A stretch of 54,447 nt of DNA from Alphaproteobacteria bacterium (lineage in GTDB: Bacteria > Pseudomonadota > Alphaproteobacteria > Rs-D84): the NCBI GenBank assembly GCA_017642585.1, contig JAGCOR010000024.1, forward strand, positions 1-54,447, written 5' to 3'. The notes beneath the pieces were generated by a model, which did not search any database, was not told the DNA's origin, and saw nothing but the letters and a program-made list of their open reading frames with translations. The position numbers and the translations under genes were made by a program. This document shows, in pieces, positions 9,407 to 17,656 of this stretch. Each line of letters begins with the position of its first letter. The stretch's first letter is position 1.

Positions 9407-11191
9407 TTAATTCTCCTCTTTTTCTAAAATGATTGGTTCTATGTATTTCGGATTTGTCGCCAAAACCTCATTTATTGCTTCTATATATGCTTTGCGATCT
9501 TGATATCCCCAAAACCACACATTTTGTTCATCGGATTTAGTATAATATTTTAAAAACACCATCTTGGTACAAAAAGGAATATACCTGCCCTCTTTATCCA
9601 TTTTGATAATCTCATTTCTTTTAACATCAAAAACAGAATTGCTTAGTGCTGCATTATCACCCGTACTTAACAAAGCCATATTTGCTATGGAATGTAAATA
9701 TTCTGTATTCCCTTTATCAGACAACAAAGCAACTGCTTCTTGTTGCAACTCTTCAAATTCCCAACGTTCTAATTTGTTGTTATTTATAGCTGTTTCCATT
9801 CTTGAAATCAAATCTGTTGAATCTTTGCTAACCGCTTTGACCGAAGGTATATGTAATTTCAGCCATTCTTTCCACAATTCTTGTTTTTGCATGCCCTCAG
9901 AATGTTGTGCATGAATATGTTCTAAACTCCAAACCACTTTGCCATCGTCGCCAAATTTGTATTTATCAAACGGAAATCGTGCAGATTGTCCATCAATTCT
10001 ACGAACAGATTCTACATTGAATAATAATAACAATCTTTTCATTTTGTCATAATCAGCAGGTTTTTCATAACTTAACTCGGAATAATTACGATCTAATTCG
10101 ACACTTTTTTTAATTAATCTGTCCAATTCTTCATCAAATTCTCGTTTTGTTTTATTTTTAGATGCGTTATATATTTCCTGTAATGTATTAGATTCAGACG
10201 CAATTAAATAACCAACTTTGTGATACATAGTATGGTTTTCGTACCAACCCTTTAACATCAAAAATGTTTGTTGAATTTCTCGCCACACATCTTCCAAAGA
10301 TTCTTGGTTTTTATTATCAAAATAGAAAAATGTAAAATATTTTTCACGATTATTAGCAGGTTTCTCTGCAATCAAATCTAATATCAAATCAATTCTGGTC
10401 TGATATTGTTCTGTTTTATTATTGGTCAAGAAAAACCACAAAGAATCATTATGCAATTCTTTTTCTATATTATCCCACTGCAAAGCGATTTCTTCTTGTT
10501 TTTCTTTAATTATCGTTTCTTTTGCTTTTGCATCAAGTGCATCCGTATTTTTTTCAAATTCTGCAGATTTTAATTTTGCATTTTTGCTAAGGAATATAGA
10601 TTTTACCAATTCAGAACTTGTTAATGGAATTTTACCGATGTTCAAACGTGTGAATAAACCAATGGCATCTTCTGATTGACCAACTTCGTACCATATAACT
10701 TTGACCTTTTCTTTAAACCATTCTGCTATCTTGAATGCTAATATATCTTGTGGGAGATTATGATTTTTTTCTTTGTCTTCAAACCATTCCCGAATTGTTT
10801 TGTACGCCTGGGCCATAAACCAAAAATCAATATTATCTTCTTGTTTTGAATCATCCAAAGAGCATAAAAATTCTTCTGATTGTTCTCTGGTTTCGTAAGA
10901 TAATGTAAAATTAAGTTTTAATTTTGGCATTTCTGTTTGAAGATAACGATAAATCAAATATATTGTTGTTAATCTTTGCTGACCATCAATCAATTCATAT
11001 ATGTCGCCATTTTTTTTAACGACAATTGGTTGTAAACAATAATTTGCACCATTTGCTTCGTATACATCCTCTAACAACCGTCCAACCTCTGATTTTTCCC
11101 AGCGATACCCACGTTGATATTCTGGAACTAAAAAATGACCTTTGATGTCACCAACAAATCTTGTTTCCAATACAATATCTTCATTATCCAT
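9407..11191 (-). CDS. DUF262 and HNH (DUF1524) protein, GmrSD-like nuclease
   Basis: The 594-residue protein joins an N-terminal DUF262 domain (VPEYQRGYRW at residues 22-31, IDGQQRLTT at 68-76, FTRLNIGKIPLTSSEL in the middle) to a C-terminal DUF1524 HNH nuclease: EHIHAQ at about 424-429 and NMALLSTGDNAALSN...KRNE at about 504-527. GmrSD type IV restriction enzymes and SspE have this architecture and cut modified phage DNA. The ATG at 11191 is chosen because an earlier in-frame start lies inside tRNA-Pro. The gene begins 33 nt after the tRNA 3' end with no promoter of its own visible, so it may be co-transcribed with the tRNA. Base composition is like that of its neighbours. Confidence 0.85.
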   Translation of the reverse strand: MDNEDIVLETRFVGDIKGHFLVPEYQRGYRWEKSEVGRLLEDVYEANGANYCLQPIVVKKNGDIYELIDGQQRLTTIYLIYRYLQTEMPKLKLNFTLSYETREQSEEFLCSLDDSKQEDNIDFWFMAQAYKTIREWFEDKEKNHNLPQDILAFKIAEWFKEKVKVIWYEVGQSEDAIGLFTRLNIGKIPLTSSELVKSIFLSKNAKLKSAEFEKNTDALDAKAKETIIKEKQEEIALQWDNIEKELHNDSLWFFLTNNKTEQYQTRIDLILDLIAEKPANNREKYFTFFYFDNKNQESLEDVWREIQQTFLMLKGWYENHTMYHKVGYLIASESNTLQEIYNASKNKTKREFDEELDRLIKKSVELDRNYSELSYEKPADYDKMKRLLLLFNVESVRRIDGQSARFPFDKYKFGDDGKVVWSLEHIHAQHSEGMQKQELWKEWLKLHIPSVKAVSKDSTDLISRMETAINNNKLERWEFEELQQEAVALLSDKGNTEYLHSIANMALLSTGDNAALSNSVFDVKRNEIIKMDKEGRYIPFCTKMVFLKYYTKSDEQNVWFWGYQDRKAYIEAINEVLATNPKYIEPIILEKEEN

Positions 11192-11224
11192 GTGATTTAT
11201 TTCCCTTGGTTGATAGATAAAAAC

Positions 11225-11301
<77 letters not shown>

Positions 11302-11307
11302 ATACAA

Positions 11308-11369
11308 CGCGGTAATTTTGCAACACTGACCCATATTTGTCAAAATAAATGTATTACAAAATTACCGCG
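11308..11369. repeat. 13-bp inverted repeat enclosing the tRNA-Pro promoter
   Basis: Arms CGCGGTAATTTTG (11308-11320) and CAAAATTACCGCG (11357-11369) are perfect inverted copies with 36 nt between them. The right arm ends 7 nt after the fabF stop codon and the left arm ends 7 nt before the tRNA. The -10 of the putative tRNA promoter lies in the left arm. Confidence 0.7.
11315..11343 (-). promoter_or_regulatory. tRNA-Pro promoter
   Basis: Minus-strand TTGACA (11343-11338), 17 nt, CAAAAT (11320-11315). The expected start point is a few bases before the mature tRNA 5' end at 11301. Confidence 0.5.
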
Positions 11370-11376
11370 AATTTTT

Positions 11377-12627
11377 TTATTTTACTTCTTTGAAAATCAA
11401 ACAAGCATTTGTTCCGCCAAAACCAAAAGAATTATTCAAAGTGACTTTGACTTCTTTGTTTTGTGCTTTGTTTGGAACCAAATTAAAATCGCCAACTTCT
11501 TCAATTGGGTTTTCCAAATTAATTGTTGGTGGAACGATATTATCGCGAATCGCCAATATGCAGAATACAGCTTCGATTGCACCGGCAGCACCCAACAAAT
11601 GTCCTGTCATAGATTTTGTAGATGACATACATACATTTGTGTCGCGGAATAAATCTTTAACTGCCATTAATTCACCAACATCACCCAACCCTGTTGATGT
11701 TCCGTGTGCATTTATGTAATCAACATCGGCAGGTTTTAATTCTGCTTTGTCCAATGCCATCTGCATTGCACGTTTGCCACCTTCCCCGTTTGGTGCAGGT
11801 GCTGTAATATGATGTGCATCAGCGGACATACCAAAACCTGCGACTTCGGCATAAATTTTTGCACCACGTTTCACGGCATGTTCGTATTCTTCCAATACTA
11901 AAACGCCGGCGCCTTCCCCCATAACAAAACCATCCCTGTCTTTATCCCAAGGACGTGACGCATGTTCAGGATCATCATTACGTGTACTTAATGCGCGCAT
12001 AGCAGAAAAGCCGGTCATACCCAAATGACAAACAGAGGCTTCCGTTCCGCCACAAATCATAATATCTGCATCACCACGTTTGATAATTTCGGCCGCTTCA
12101 CCAATTGAATGTGAACCTGTGGCACATGCTGTGGCCATAGCAATATTTGGGCCACCAAAACCATATTTAATAGAAACCTGACCAGATGTCATATTAACAA
12201 CGCATTTCGGAACAAAGAAAGGACTGACAAAACGAGCACCTTGTTCAAAAATATCGCGACAGGTTACATCAATAGTGGACAATCCCCCGACCCCACTGCC
12301 GATTGCTACACCAATACGATTTTTATCGCCATCATAATCAATTAAACCCGCATCTTTGATTGCTTCATCAGCAGCAACCAAACCATAAATAATAGAATTA
12401 TCCATTCTGCGTTGTTCACGCGGATCAATCACAGTATCTGGATTAAAATCACCAGGTTCTGTTCCGCGTTTTGGAACACCTGCGATTTGTGACGCAACAT
12501 CAGAAACATCAAATTCAGTAATTTTGCGAATACCGCTTTTGCCATTTAATATATTTTTCCATGTAACATCGACACCTGTGCCAACTGGACAAACAATACC
12601 CATTCCTGTAACAACAATTTTCTTCAT
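11377..12627 (-). CDS. fabF: 3-oxoacyl-[acyl-carrier-protein] synthase II
   Basis: FabF condenses malonyl-ACP with acyl-ACP in fatty acid elongation in the cytoplasm. The 416-residue product has the thiolase-fold signature: active-site Cys in TACATGSHSI, His in NAHGTSTGLGD and His in GHLLGAAGAIE, with the Gly-rich FGFGGTNAC near the end. These are all expected for FabF rather than FabB, as are length and the MKKIVVTGMGIV start. The ATG at 12627 has AAGGA 7 nt upstream; a TTG two codons earlier is rejected. acpP, which encodes its substrate carrier, lies directly upstream on the same strand, but the terminator at 12695-12720 separates them. Confidence 0.97.
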   Translation of the reverse strand: MKKIVVTGMGIVCPVGTGVDVTWKNILNGKSGIRKITEFDVSDVASQIAGVPKRGTEPGDFNPDTVIDPREQRRMDNSIIYGLVAADEAIKDAGLIDYDGDKNRIGVAIGSGVGGLSTIDVTCRDIFEQGARFVSPFFVPKCVVNMTSGQVSIKYGFGGPNIAMATACATGSHSIGEAAEIIKRGDADIMICGGTEASVCHLGMTGFSAMRALSTRNDDPEHASRPWDKDRDGFVMGEGAGVLVLEEYEHAVKRGAKIYAEVAGFGMSADAHHITAPAPNGEGGKRAMQMALDKAELKPADVDYINAHGTSTGLGDVGELMAVKDLFRDTNVCMSSTKSMTGHLLGAAGAIEAVFCILAIRDNIVPPTINLENPIEEVGDFNLVPNKAQNKEVKVTLNNSFGFGGTNACLIFKEVK

Positions 12628-12694
12628 AACCAAATCCTTTTAGGTTTTTATTACCCAGCAAGCATACAATAAAATATTATATAAATCGACGACA

Positions 12695-12720
12695 TAAAAA
12701 AGCCACCAAATTTGGTGGCT
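12695..12720 (-). terminator. Intrinsic terminator between acpP and fabF
   Basis: A perfect 20-nt palindrome (AGCCACC AAATTT GGTGGCT) is followed on the minus strand by T5. It lies 22 nt after the acpP stop, so fabF must be reached by read-through or by its own promoter; I see no convincing consensus for the latter. Confidence 0.85.
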
Positions 12721-12742
12721 ATAAATTTTCTGTAAAGCAAAA

Positions 12743-12994
12743 TTATTTCTTTGCTGGTTCTGCTTTCACGTGTGCATCGATATATTTCACCGCATCACCA
12801 ACTGTAACCAATTTTGTTGCTTCTTCATCAGGAATTGTGATTTTGAATTCTTTTTCAACTTCCATAACAAATTCAACTACGTCCAAAGAGTCAGCACCCA
12901 ATTCTGTTACGAATGAAGCATTTTCAGTTACTCTGGATTCGTCGACACCCAATTTTTCACAAACAATTTTTTTTACTTTTTCAAAAGTAGTCAT
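12743..12994 (-). CDS. acpP: Acyl carrier protein
   Basis: The 83-residue acidic protein carries growing acyl chains on a phosphopantetheine arm. The attachment site is Ser36 in the canonical [11 protein letters not shown] motif, and helix III carries the expected acidic residues. It has a slightly basic and Ala-rich C-terminal tail (VKAEPAKK), a few residues longer than E. coli ACP. The start has an AAGGA site. A good promoter lies at 13054-13082 and a strong terminator follows, so it can be expressed separately and at a high level, as is usual for ACP. Confidence 0.98.
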   Translation of the reverse strand: MTTFEKVKKIVCEKLGVDESRVTENASFVTELGADSLDVVEFVMEVEKEFKITIPDEEATKLVTVGDAVKYIDAHVKAEPAKK

Positions 12995-13053
12995 TTTTTA
13001 TCCTTTGTTTTTGTTAATCGTGTGGCCCATGTTACACAGGCGCCTTTCTAAAC

Positions 13054-13082
13054 AAAATATCATTTTATGCAATCTGTGTCAA
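13054..13082 (-). promoter_or_regulatory. acpP promoter
   Basis: Minus-strand TTGACA (13082-13077), 17 nt, TATTTT (13059-13054); leader of about 50 nt to the acpP ATG at 12994. Confidence 0.65.
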
Positions 13083-13130
13083 GAATTTATAACAAACTAT
13101 AACAAAGTGTTGACTTTTATAAAAAATGTA

Positions 13131-14129
13131 TTATGCGAACAAATCTGCCAATAAATCGTTCATATTATTGCGCAACATATACTTATCTGAGTTCCAAACT
13201 AACTCGTGCATCAGGAATTTATGAACATCATCCATAGTTAAATCTGGCATACCTGCGCGCTGTGCAACACGTTTCCATGCAACACGCGGATCTGTTAAAT
13301 GGAATTTACCACGCCCCATAAATACCCATTCGCCATCTTGGGATAAATCTTGCAATAACAAAATTGCCCTGTCTGACAAAGGCATATTGCCCCACAAATC
13401 ATGGTTAAAATCTACATCTTCCCAACGCATTTTAAATATTTGGGTTTTTGGTGCAAACCCATAAATCAGCATTAAAAACGCAGAACGCAAATTAACATTT
13501 TCTTCTTTGTTAATTGCCCAGAATAATTTTTGTAATCCTGACTTTTTCAATTTTCTTTCACGTCTGACAACAACAATTTTTTCAACGCTTTTCACAGGGT
13601 TGTTTTTTGCATACCCGCTGTCCACAGCATATTTAAATACACTGTGCAATAATTCTTGCATACGGGCAGCCATGGCGCGTCCAGCAATTTTATCCAACGC
13701 ATGTTTTAAATCTTCCGCCGATATATCTTGAATATTTTTTTGATATAAATCTTTAAAATGTAAATCAATGGCTCTTTTTAATTTAATCAAAGAATCTTCG
13801 CCACGTCTCACCTTGTTTTGCAAATATAAATCTATAAATTCTTTGAAAGTAACTTTCTTTCTGCGTACGGGAATTTTCTTTTCAGCTTCACTTAAAATCT
13901 CACTGACTTTGGCACGCGCATCTTCTATGTCTATATCAGGATATTTTCCAATAATTATTCGTTTATCTACACCGTTTATACGTTTACGAACAAAGAAACT
14001 TTTTACACCACGTTGGGTTATATACATGCGTAATCTTGGTTCAGAAAGATCCTGAACAACATCAAACCCCGTTTCAGGCGATGGCAAATTATCTAATATA
14101 TAAGTATTAAAGAAAAATTGATGTGCCAT
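13131..14129 (-). CDS. Tyrosine-recombinase-like protein with missing catalytic residues
   Basis: The 332-residue protein aligns by eye with phage-type integrases: an N-terminal arm-binding-like domain (residues 30-75, GVKSFFVRKRINGVDKRI), a core-binding SAM-like domain (about 90-190) and a catalytic-fold domain (about 195-310, with YGFAPKTQIFKMRWEDVDF and DPRVAWKRVAQRAGMPDL). The residues needed for catalysis are gone: the first Arg (expected near 226-227) is Ala/Pro, the HxxR box is DDVH at 300-303, and the protein stops about 60 residues early, before a GH...Y motif. It cannot be an active recombinase by known rules. It is the last gene of the rbfA-lepA run, 42 nt after the SWIM gene, with an AAGGAG site. 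It may be a domesticated DNA-binding protein or a decaying integrase. Confidence 0.75.
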   Translation of the reverse strand: MAHQFFFNTYILDNLPSPETGFDVVQDLSEPRLRMYITQRGVKSFFVRKRINGVDKRIIIGKYPDIDIEDARAKVSEILSEAEKKIPVRRKKVTFKEFIDLYLQNKVRRGEDSLIKLKRAIDLHFKDLYQKNIQDISAEDLKHALDKIAGRAMAARMQELLHSVFKYAVDSGYAKNNPVKSVEKIVVVRRERKLKKSGLQKLFWAINKEENVNLRSAFLMLIYGFAPKTQIFKMRWEDVDFNHDLWGNMPLSDRAILLLQDLSQDGEWVFMGRGKFHLTDPRVAWKRVAQRAGMPDLTMDDVHKFLMHELVWNSDKYMLRNNMNDLLADLFA

Positions 14130-14171
14130 ATCTTTTCTCCTTTGTTTCTACATACTTCAAATCATACCGAT

Positions 14172-14630
14172 TTACACCCTTTGTCTTTCACGCGATGTGC
14201 GCAAACTACTGACCAACCGATTTATTTGCGTTTTTGTATCTTTACTTTGCTGTAATAAATCCAACAGATTCTTTCTGGTTTCAACAAAGTTTTTATTTTT
14301 TATATTGTATTTACAAACAATATGTTTACAAACTTTGTCCTCTGAAAAACAAGGACAAGAAACCCTGCCCTCTATATTTGGGTCGGACCATATTTTCGTC
14401 AGTACATCATAATCACCAGGATAGATATAAAATGACAAGCAAGGGTTATTCACACCAAAATCTGATGCCATTACATATTCTGAATCCGTGGTTTCAAATA
14501 CAGTAAAAATCTCATTTCCTGCCAAAACAAAATCACTGGCAACAGCAACAGATTGCGCTTCTAATTTATCGGTTAATATTCTTAACCGTCTTATTTCTTT
14601 TGTTGTTTGAGCGCGTGTCATTGTTTCCAT
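14172..14630 (-). CDS. SWIM zinc-finger domain protein of unknown function
   Basis: The 152-residue protein has a clear SWIM motif: Cys92-x-Cys94-x6-Cys101-x-His103 (SCPCFSEDKVCKHIV). SWIM domains bind one zinc and are found in DNA- or protein-binding proteins such as SWI2/SNF2 helicases and MuDR-like transposases. Upstream of it is an alpha/beta region (about 30-90); downstream a basic helical tail ending SLRTSRERQRV. I do not recognise the full family. It lies 18 nt after the small Cys-rich gene at 14649-15020 and 42 nt before the integrase-like gene, on the same strand, suggesting one operon. Function is unknown. Confidence 0.7.
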   Translation of the reverse strand: METMTRAQTTKEIRRLRILTDKLEAQSVAVASDFVLAGNEIFTVFETTDSEYVMASDFGVNNPCLSFYIYPGDYDVLTKIWSDPNIEGRVSCPCFSEDKVCKHIVCKYNIKNKNFVETRKNLLDLLQQSKDTKTQINRLVSSLRTSRERQRV

Positions 14631-14648
14631 TGCATTTTCCTGTATTTA

Positions 14649-15020
14649 TTACCGACATAACAAACAATCGAAAAAGTCCTTGCGAGCTTGTTTCAAATTA
14701 TTTTTTGCTGTGACATATATTTTATTTGCTTCATACCATTTGCATTTTTCTGCTTGCCCAATGGGACAGATTTTATATTCATTGAAACTATCACATTCGT
14801 GATACAAAGGAATATGCATACATCCCCTTGACACCATAGGCATGCCAGTATTTTGATAATACCTAATACATGCCTTTTCTTTGTCTGGTACCTTTACCCA
14901 TTGTTCGGTATCGTATACTTTCTGTATGTTTTTCAATGCAGCATTTACCTCTGCACGACATTTCTGTACAATTTCATATTTTGCTTTCAGTGTTTGTATT
15001 TTGTCTGATATCCGTCCCAT
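14649..15020 (-). CDS. Small Cys-rich hypothetical protein (paralogue of its neighbour)
   Basis: The 123-residue protein has a helical, basic N-terminal half and a Cys cluster C-x8-C-x8-C-x7-C (GCMHIPLYHEC...CPIGQAEKC) followed by an amphipathic helix (YVTAKNNLKQARKD) and a final CLLC. The neighbouring gene at 15038-15373 has the same C-x8-C-x8-C-x5-C spacing and the same following helix, so the two look like paralogues. The cluster could bind zinc or form disulfides; there is no signal peptide, which favours zinc. Function is unknown. The ATG at 15020 has an AAGGAAAA site. Confidence 0.65.
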   Translation of the reverse strand: MGRISDKIQTLKAKYEIVQKCRAEVNAALKNIQKVYDTEQWVKVPDKEKACIRYYQNTGMPMVSRGCMHIPLYHECDSFNEYKICPIGQAEKCKWYEANKIYVTAKNNLKQARKDFFDCLLCR

Positions 15021-15037
15021 AATTATTTTTCCTTTTA

Positions 15038-15373
15038 TTATCTGCCCTGTACTTTTTTATCTTCCGCAACAGCTTCTTGATATACACGAACCGCAACAAT
15101 ATATTTACGGTTGTCTGGTTGTCTTGAACATTCTGTCTTTTTCAAACATCCTGCATGTTCATCAAAGAATTCGCAATTTTGTGAAAAGCCTGTATCTTCA
15201 CAATGTGCACCAAAATAAACTTTTTCAAAAGTATTTTTGCAACCATCAACACCTGGTACCAATTTTTCATCTTTTGAATCCAAATGAATTTCTTTGTGAT
15301 TCACTGTGATTTTTACTTCTTTTTCTTTGACAAAATTATATGCATATTCAACTTTCTGTGATTTTTCTGCCAT
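15038..15373 (-). CDS. Small Cys-rich hypothetical protein
   Basis: The product is 111 residues with a lysine-rich N-terminal part (about 1-40) and the cluster C-x8-C-x8-C-x5-C (HCEDTGFSQNC...GCLKKTEC), then a segment RKYIVAVRVYQEA that matches the equivalent region of the 14649-15020 protein. No signal peptide or membrane segment. It begins 23 nt after the lepA stop codon with an AAGGAAAA site, and is 17 nt upstream of its paralogue, so co-transcription with lepA is likely. The function is not known. Confidence 0.65.
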   Translation of the reverse strand: MAEKSQKVEYAYNFVKEKEVKITVNHKEIHLDSKDEKLVPGVDGCKNTFEKVYFGAHCEDTGFSQNCEFFDEHAGCLKKTECSRQPDNRKYIVAVRVYQEAVAEDKKVQGR

Positions 15374-15396
15374 TGTATTTTCCTTTTGTTTTTGGG

Positions 15397-17190
15397 TTAT
15401 TCACTGACCTTTAACGCATTGATAAATGCGGTCTGCGGAATTTCTACATTACCAAACGTCCGCATACGTTTTTTACCCTCTTTCTGCTTCTCCAATAATT
15501 TTCTTTTACGCGTAATATCACCACCATAACATTTCGCAGTAACGTCTTTGCGATATGCAGCGATTGTTTCACGTGCAATAATTTTTCCACCGATTGCCGC
15601 CTGAAGTGGTATTTTAAATTGATGACGTGGAATTAAATCTTTTAATTTTTCAACAATTTGACGACCACGTTTTTCCGCAGCCCCCCTGTGACACAAGAAA
15701 GACAACGGTTCAACATTTTCATCATTTACTAATATCGATACTTTGACCAAATCTGAAACGCGATAATCATATAAAACATAATCAAATGATGCATATCCAG
15801 ATGACAAAGATTTCACCCTGTCATAGAAATCAAAAACAATTTCAGACAAAGGCAATAAATACACCAATACGGCGCGATTTCCCACATACGAGATATTTTC
15901 TTGCACGCCACGACGTGATGCACACAATTCCATTATTGCCCCCAAATACTTATCAGGCATCATAATTGTTGCACGCACCCATGGTTCTTCAATTGATTCT
16001 ATTTTTGTAACATCAGGCATATCCGCAGGGTTTTCCAAATCCATTGTTGAACCATCACGTAAATGAATTTTATATAACACACTGGGGACAGTATTTATCA
16101 GATTCAAATTAAACTCACGATTTAATCTTTCGCTGATAATTTCCATATGCAATAAACCTAAAAATCCACATCTTAATCCAAATCCCAATGCGGATGATTT
16201 TTCAGTTGTGAATACAAATGACGCATCATTTAATGCTAATTTTTCTGCACCTTCACGCAGGTCAGGATAATCATTTGCTTCGACTGGAAAGAAACTTGAA
16301 AACACAACTGGAACCGATGGTTTGAATCCAGGTAATACTTCACATTCTGATTTTGCATCACAAATTGTATCACCAACTTTGCAGTCATGAATTGTTTTCA
16401 TACCTGTGATAATAAATCCAATTTCACCTGTATCCAACGCATCAACCATTTCCATTTTTGGTGTGAAATAACCAACCTTTTCAACAACATATTCTGCATT
16501 GGTTGCAATAAACTTAATCTTCTGTCCACGGCTTAATCTGCCGTCTACAACGCGAACCAATACCACAACCCCTAAATAAGAATCATACCAAGAATCAACC
16601 AACAAAGCACGCGTTGGTGCATTTTCATTTCCGCTTGGCGCAGGTAATTTATTAACAATTTCTTCCAATAATTCTGGAACGCCCGCCCCCGTCTTACCAG
16701 ATACACATAACGCATCTGACGCGTCCATACCGATAACATCTGCTATTTGTTCACGGGTCGCATCAACATCGCTGGATGGCAAATCAATTTTGTTTAACAC
16801 AGGCAACATTTCCAAATCATTATCCAAAGCCAAATATGCATTTGCCAAAGTTTGTGCCTGAACCCCCTGGGTCGCATCAACCAAAATAATCGCGCCTTCA
16901 CATGCTGCCAAACTGCGTGATACTTCATAAGAAAAATCGACATGTCCCGGCGTATCCATTAAATTCAATTGATATGTTTCACCGTTTTTAGCTTTGTAAT
17001 TTAAACGCACAGTTTGTGCCTTGATTGTAATTCCGCGTTCACGTTCTATGTCCATAGAATCTAAGACCTGGGCCTTCATTTCACGCGATTCCAAACCACC
17101 AGTATATTCAATCAATCTGTCAGACAAAGTTGATTTACCATGATCAATATGTGCAACAATAGAAAAATTTCTGATATGGCTTTGTTTCAT
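15397..17190 (-). CDS. lepA: Elongation factor 4 (LepA)
   Basis: EF4 is a ribosome-associated GTPase linked to 30S biogenesis and to back-translocation under stress. The 597-residue protein has the G1 motif [10 protein letters not shown] at residues 13-22, [29 protein letters not shown], and the LepA-specific C-terminal domain ending in [21 protein letters not shown]. These features separate it from EF-G. It begins 8 nt after the rbfA stop codon with an AAGGAA site. Pairing with rbfA, another 30S maturation factor, fits a small ribosome assembly operon. Confidence 0.98.
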   Translation of the reverse strand: MKQSHIRNFSIVAHIDHGKSTLSDRLIEYTGGLESREMKAQVLDSMDIERERGITIKAQTVRLNYKAKNGETYQLNLMDTPGHVDFSYEVSRSLAACEGAIILVDATQGVQAQTLANAYLALDNDLEMLPVLNKIDLPSSDVDATREQIADVIGMDASDALCVSGKTGAGVPELLEEIVNKLPAPSGNENAPTRALLVDSWYDSYLGVVVLVRVVDGRLSRGQKIKFIATNAEYVVEKVGYFTPKMEMVDALDTGEIGFIITGMKTIHDCKVGDTICDAKSECEVLPGFKPSVPVVFSSFFPVEANDYPDLREGAEKLALNDASFVFTTEKSSALGFGLRCGFLGLLHMEIISERLNREFNLNLINTVPSVLYKIHLRDGSTMDLENPADMPDVTKIESIEEPWVRATIMMPDKYLGAIMELCASRRGVQENISYVGNRAVLVYLLPLSEIVFDFYDRVKSLSSGYASFDYVLYDYRVSDLVKVSILVNDENVEPLSFLCHRGAAEKRGRQIVEKLKDLIPRHQFKIPLQAAIGGKIIARETIAAYRKDVTAKCYGGDITRKRKLLEKQKEGKKRMRTFGNVEIPQTAFINALKVSE

Positions 17191-17198
17191 TTCCTTCC

Positions 17199-17549
17199 CT
17201 ATTTTTCAATATTTTCCAATAAACTTTCAATTCTGTCTGCGCGTTCCAATGTATCATCATAAACAAATCTGATTTCTGGAACATATTTTTGATCTATTTT
17301 TTTTGCCAATTCAAAGCGAACCTGTTTAGTTATTTCATCCAATCTTTGTTGTGTTGCTTGTTTGTCTTCATGGCAATGAAAAAATAATTTCACAAATTGC
17401 ATTCCCCCATGAGATTGAGAACCAACCAAAGATACCCCACGAATTAAAACATCATCAGAAAAATTATATTGTAAAATTTCGGCAACCAAAGTTTGAACTT
17501 TGCTGGCAATTTTTTCACTTCTGTTAGAATTGGTCTGCTTTTTCATCAT
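17199..17549 (-). CDS. rbfA: Ribosome-binding factor A
   Basis: RbfA binds 16S rRNA near the 5' helix in late 30S maturation. The product is 116 residues with a KH-like fold: [17 protein letters not shown], then [19 protein letters not shown] and the closing [21 protein letters not shown], the family's most typical block. I chose the ATG at 17549 with AAGGA 7 nt before it; the preceding in-frame residues are upstream sequence. It is first in the rbfA-lepA run. A possible promoter is TTGTGT-16-TATTAT at 17577-17604. Confidence 0.93.
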   Translation of the reverse strand: MMKKQTNSNRSEKIASKVQTLVAEILQYNFSDDVLIRGVSLVGSQSHGGMQFVKLFFHCHEDKQATQQRLDEITKQVRFELAKKIDQKYVPEIRFVYDDTLERADRIESLLENIEK

Positions 17550-17576
17550 ATAAAAATCCTTGAACCCTATGCGGCA

Positions 17577-17604
17577 ATAATACACTGGTATATTAAAAAC
17601 ACAA
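17577..17604 (-). promoter_or_regulatory. Probable promoter of the rbfA-lepA operon
   Basis: Minus-strand TTGTGT (17604-17599), 16 nt, TATTAT (17582-17577), just upstream of the rbfA ribosome site. Confidence 0.45.
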
Positions 17605-17620
17605 GAAAATTATTAAGTGC

Positions 17621-17649
17621 TTGAAGATATCCTTGGAATCATTTATCAT
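17621..17649 (+). promoter_or_regulatory. Promoter of the DedA-like gene, leaderless arrangement
   Basis: TTGAAG (17621-17626), 17 nt, TATCAT (17644-17649). The ATG at 17657 begins 7 nt after the -10, so transcription would start at or next to the start codon. There is no purine-rich ribosome site before this ATG. Confidence 0.5.
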
Positions 17650-17656
17650 ATATGTC

